Source: Spirochaetota bacterium (GTDB taxonomy: Bacteria > Spirochaetota > UBA4802 > UBA5368). From it: a stretch of DNA of 6,390 bases. The translations under genes and the position numbers were made by a program. Location of the stretch: positions 1 through 6,390 of the forward strand of contig JAGODA010000184.1 of the NCBI GenBank assembly GCA_017998475.1, given 5' to 3'. Within the stretch, counting starts at the first letter, position 1; every line of letters starts with the position of its first letter. The notes beneath the pieces were generated by a model. The model did not search any database. It was not told the origin of the DNA and saw only the letters and a program-made list of their open reading frames with translations. Shown here piece after piece: positions 5,637-6,390 of this stretch.

Positions 5637-6390
5637 TCATGCGTCCACGTGGCGCGCCCGCTCCAGGTGAAAGCAGTGTTCCCGGCAATGTTCCTTGCAG
5701 GTGTGATCGCAGGGTTCGAGGTGAATCTCCACCCAGGCTTCCGAATAATGATGACGAACCCTTTCCTTGAGTACATCGCTCACTTCATGGGCCTCCTTCA
5801 TGGAGGCTTCGGGCGGGACCATAAGGTGCAGATCGTAAAAACGATAAGGGCCCGATTTTCTGCTGCGCAGGTGGTGGTAGCCGTAGACCTCCGGATACAG
5901 CAGCTCGATTTCGGCGGTAACCACATTCTCCTCTTCAGGCGCAAGCCTGGCGTCCAGCAGGTCGCGGGCCGATTCGACGGTGAGGTCCCAGGCCGCCTTT
6001 ACTATCATAAGGGCGACCAGAATGGCGACAACCGGGTCGATCCACCAGAGGGAGAGGCCGGGCAGAACGCGGCCGGCGGCCCAGTAGACCAGAAGGCCGA
6101 GCATGACGCCGGCGGAGGTGTACACGTCGGTCCGCAGATGCATGCCGTCGGCCTTGAGGGCTATGGAGTCGGTCCTCTCTCCCACGCGGAACAACACATG
6201 GGAGACGCCGAAGTTAACCGCGGCGGAAAGCGCCATCACGATCACCCCCCAGCCGACCTCTTCCATGGGGGCGGGGCGTATCAGCTTGTGGGCGGCTTCG
6301 TAGATGATCCACGCGGCGGCCAGAAAGATAAGGATGGCTTCGATTGTGCCGGCGATGTTCTCTATCTTGCCATGACCGTAGGCGTGCTCC
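5637..6390 (-). CDS. Cation diffusion facilitator (CDF) metal transporter, N-terminus cut by the window edge
   Basis: Inner-membrane divalent-metal/proton antiporter of the CDF family, probably exporting Zn, Fe, Co or Mn. The 250 visible residues start inside the protein with EHAYGHGKIENIAG. This is the conserved H-x3-H-G-K segment after the second or third helix and corresponds to the B-site loop of E. coli YiiP. Next come membrane helices (about 14-31, 46-67, 92-108 and 117-133 of the fragment). The fifth-helix metal site is ADGMHLRTD, with His84 and Asp88 forming the H-x3-D pair. The cytoplasmic domain (about 140-226) contains the conserved stretch YHHLRSRKSG and a final strand EIHLEP. The last 24 residues form an unusual Cys/His tail, C-x3-C-x3-C-x3-C at 227-239. 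The frame is open to the right edge, so the Met at 6266 is internal rather than the start. The metal cannot be assigned from this fragment. Convergent with the kinase. Confidence 0.93.
   Translation of the reverse strand, partial: EHAYGHGKIENIAGTIEAILIFLAAAWIIYEAAHKLIRPAPMEEVGWGVIVMALSAAVNFGVSHVLFRVGERTDSIALKADGMHLRTDVYTSAGVMLGLLVYWAAGRVLPGLSLWWIDPVVAILVALMIVKAAWDLTVESARDLLDARLAPEEENVVTAEIELLYPEVYGYHHLRSRKSGPYRFYDLHLMVPPEASMKEAHEVSDVLKERVRHHYSEAWVEIHLEPCDHTCKEHCREHCFHLERARHVDA

Noticed and set aside
5125..5776. Minus-strand open frames opposite the kinase ATPase domain and across its junction with the CDF gene
   Set aside because: They are shadows of the conserved ATPase and CDF frames, with low-complexity Pro/Ser/Arg/Thr translations.

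Overview
This is a GC-rich bacterial chromosome segment with five genes in three blocks. The left block is a minus-strand run, holB > ricT > metG: DNA polymerase III delta' subunit, the PSP1/RicT iron-sulfur protein and methionyl-tRNA synthetase. The spacing is tight (16 bp and 9 bp), so the three are probably co-transcribed, with metG running off the left edge. This order is familiar from several bacterial phyla, for example Bacillota (where more genes lie in between) and deltaproteobacteria-like genomes. High GC, a MASE3 sensor kinase and a CDF metal transporter suggest a free-living or sediment-type bacterium, but the window does not fix the phylum.

The middle block is a plus-strand sensor kinase, divergent from holB. 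It has a MASE3-type multi-helix membrane sensor and a HisKA_2 dimerization/phosphoacceptor domain. The reading frame then breaks at the junction with the HATPase_c domain, which continues in another frame to position 5496. The break is explained equally by a one-base deletion, an assembly error, or a real split into two overlapping genes. A Shine-Dalgarno-like sequence lies correctly placed before an ATG at the start of the second frame.

The right block is a minus-strand cation diffusion facilitator (CDF) metal transporter, convergent with the kinase and cut by the right edge. It ends in a Cys/His-rich tail.

The two intergenic gaps on either side of the kinase (3627-4048 and 5497-5636) carry related, hairpin-rich repeats in direct orientation. 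The left copy has terminal inverted repeats and three internal hairpins. The right copy is diverged and lacks one hairpin, yet it keeps another hairpin through a paired G-C to A-T change. This repeat family and the split kinase are the least ordinary things here. No mobile-element ORF, CRISPR array, tRNA or rRNA was recognised.
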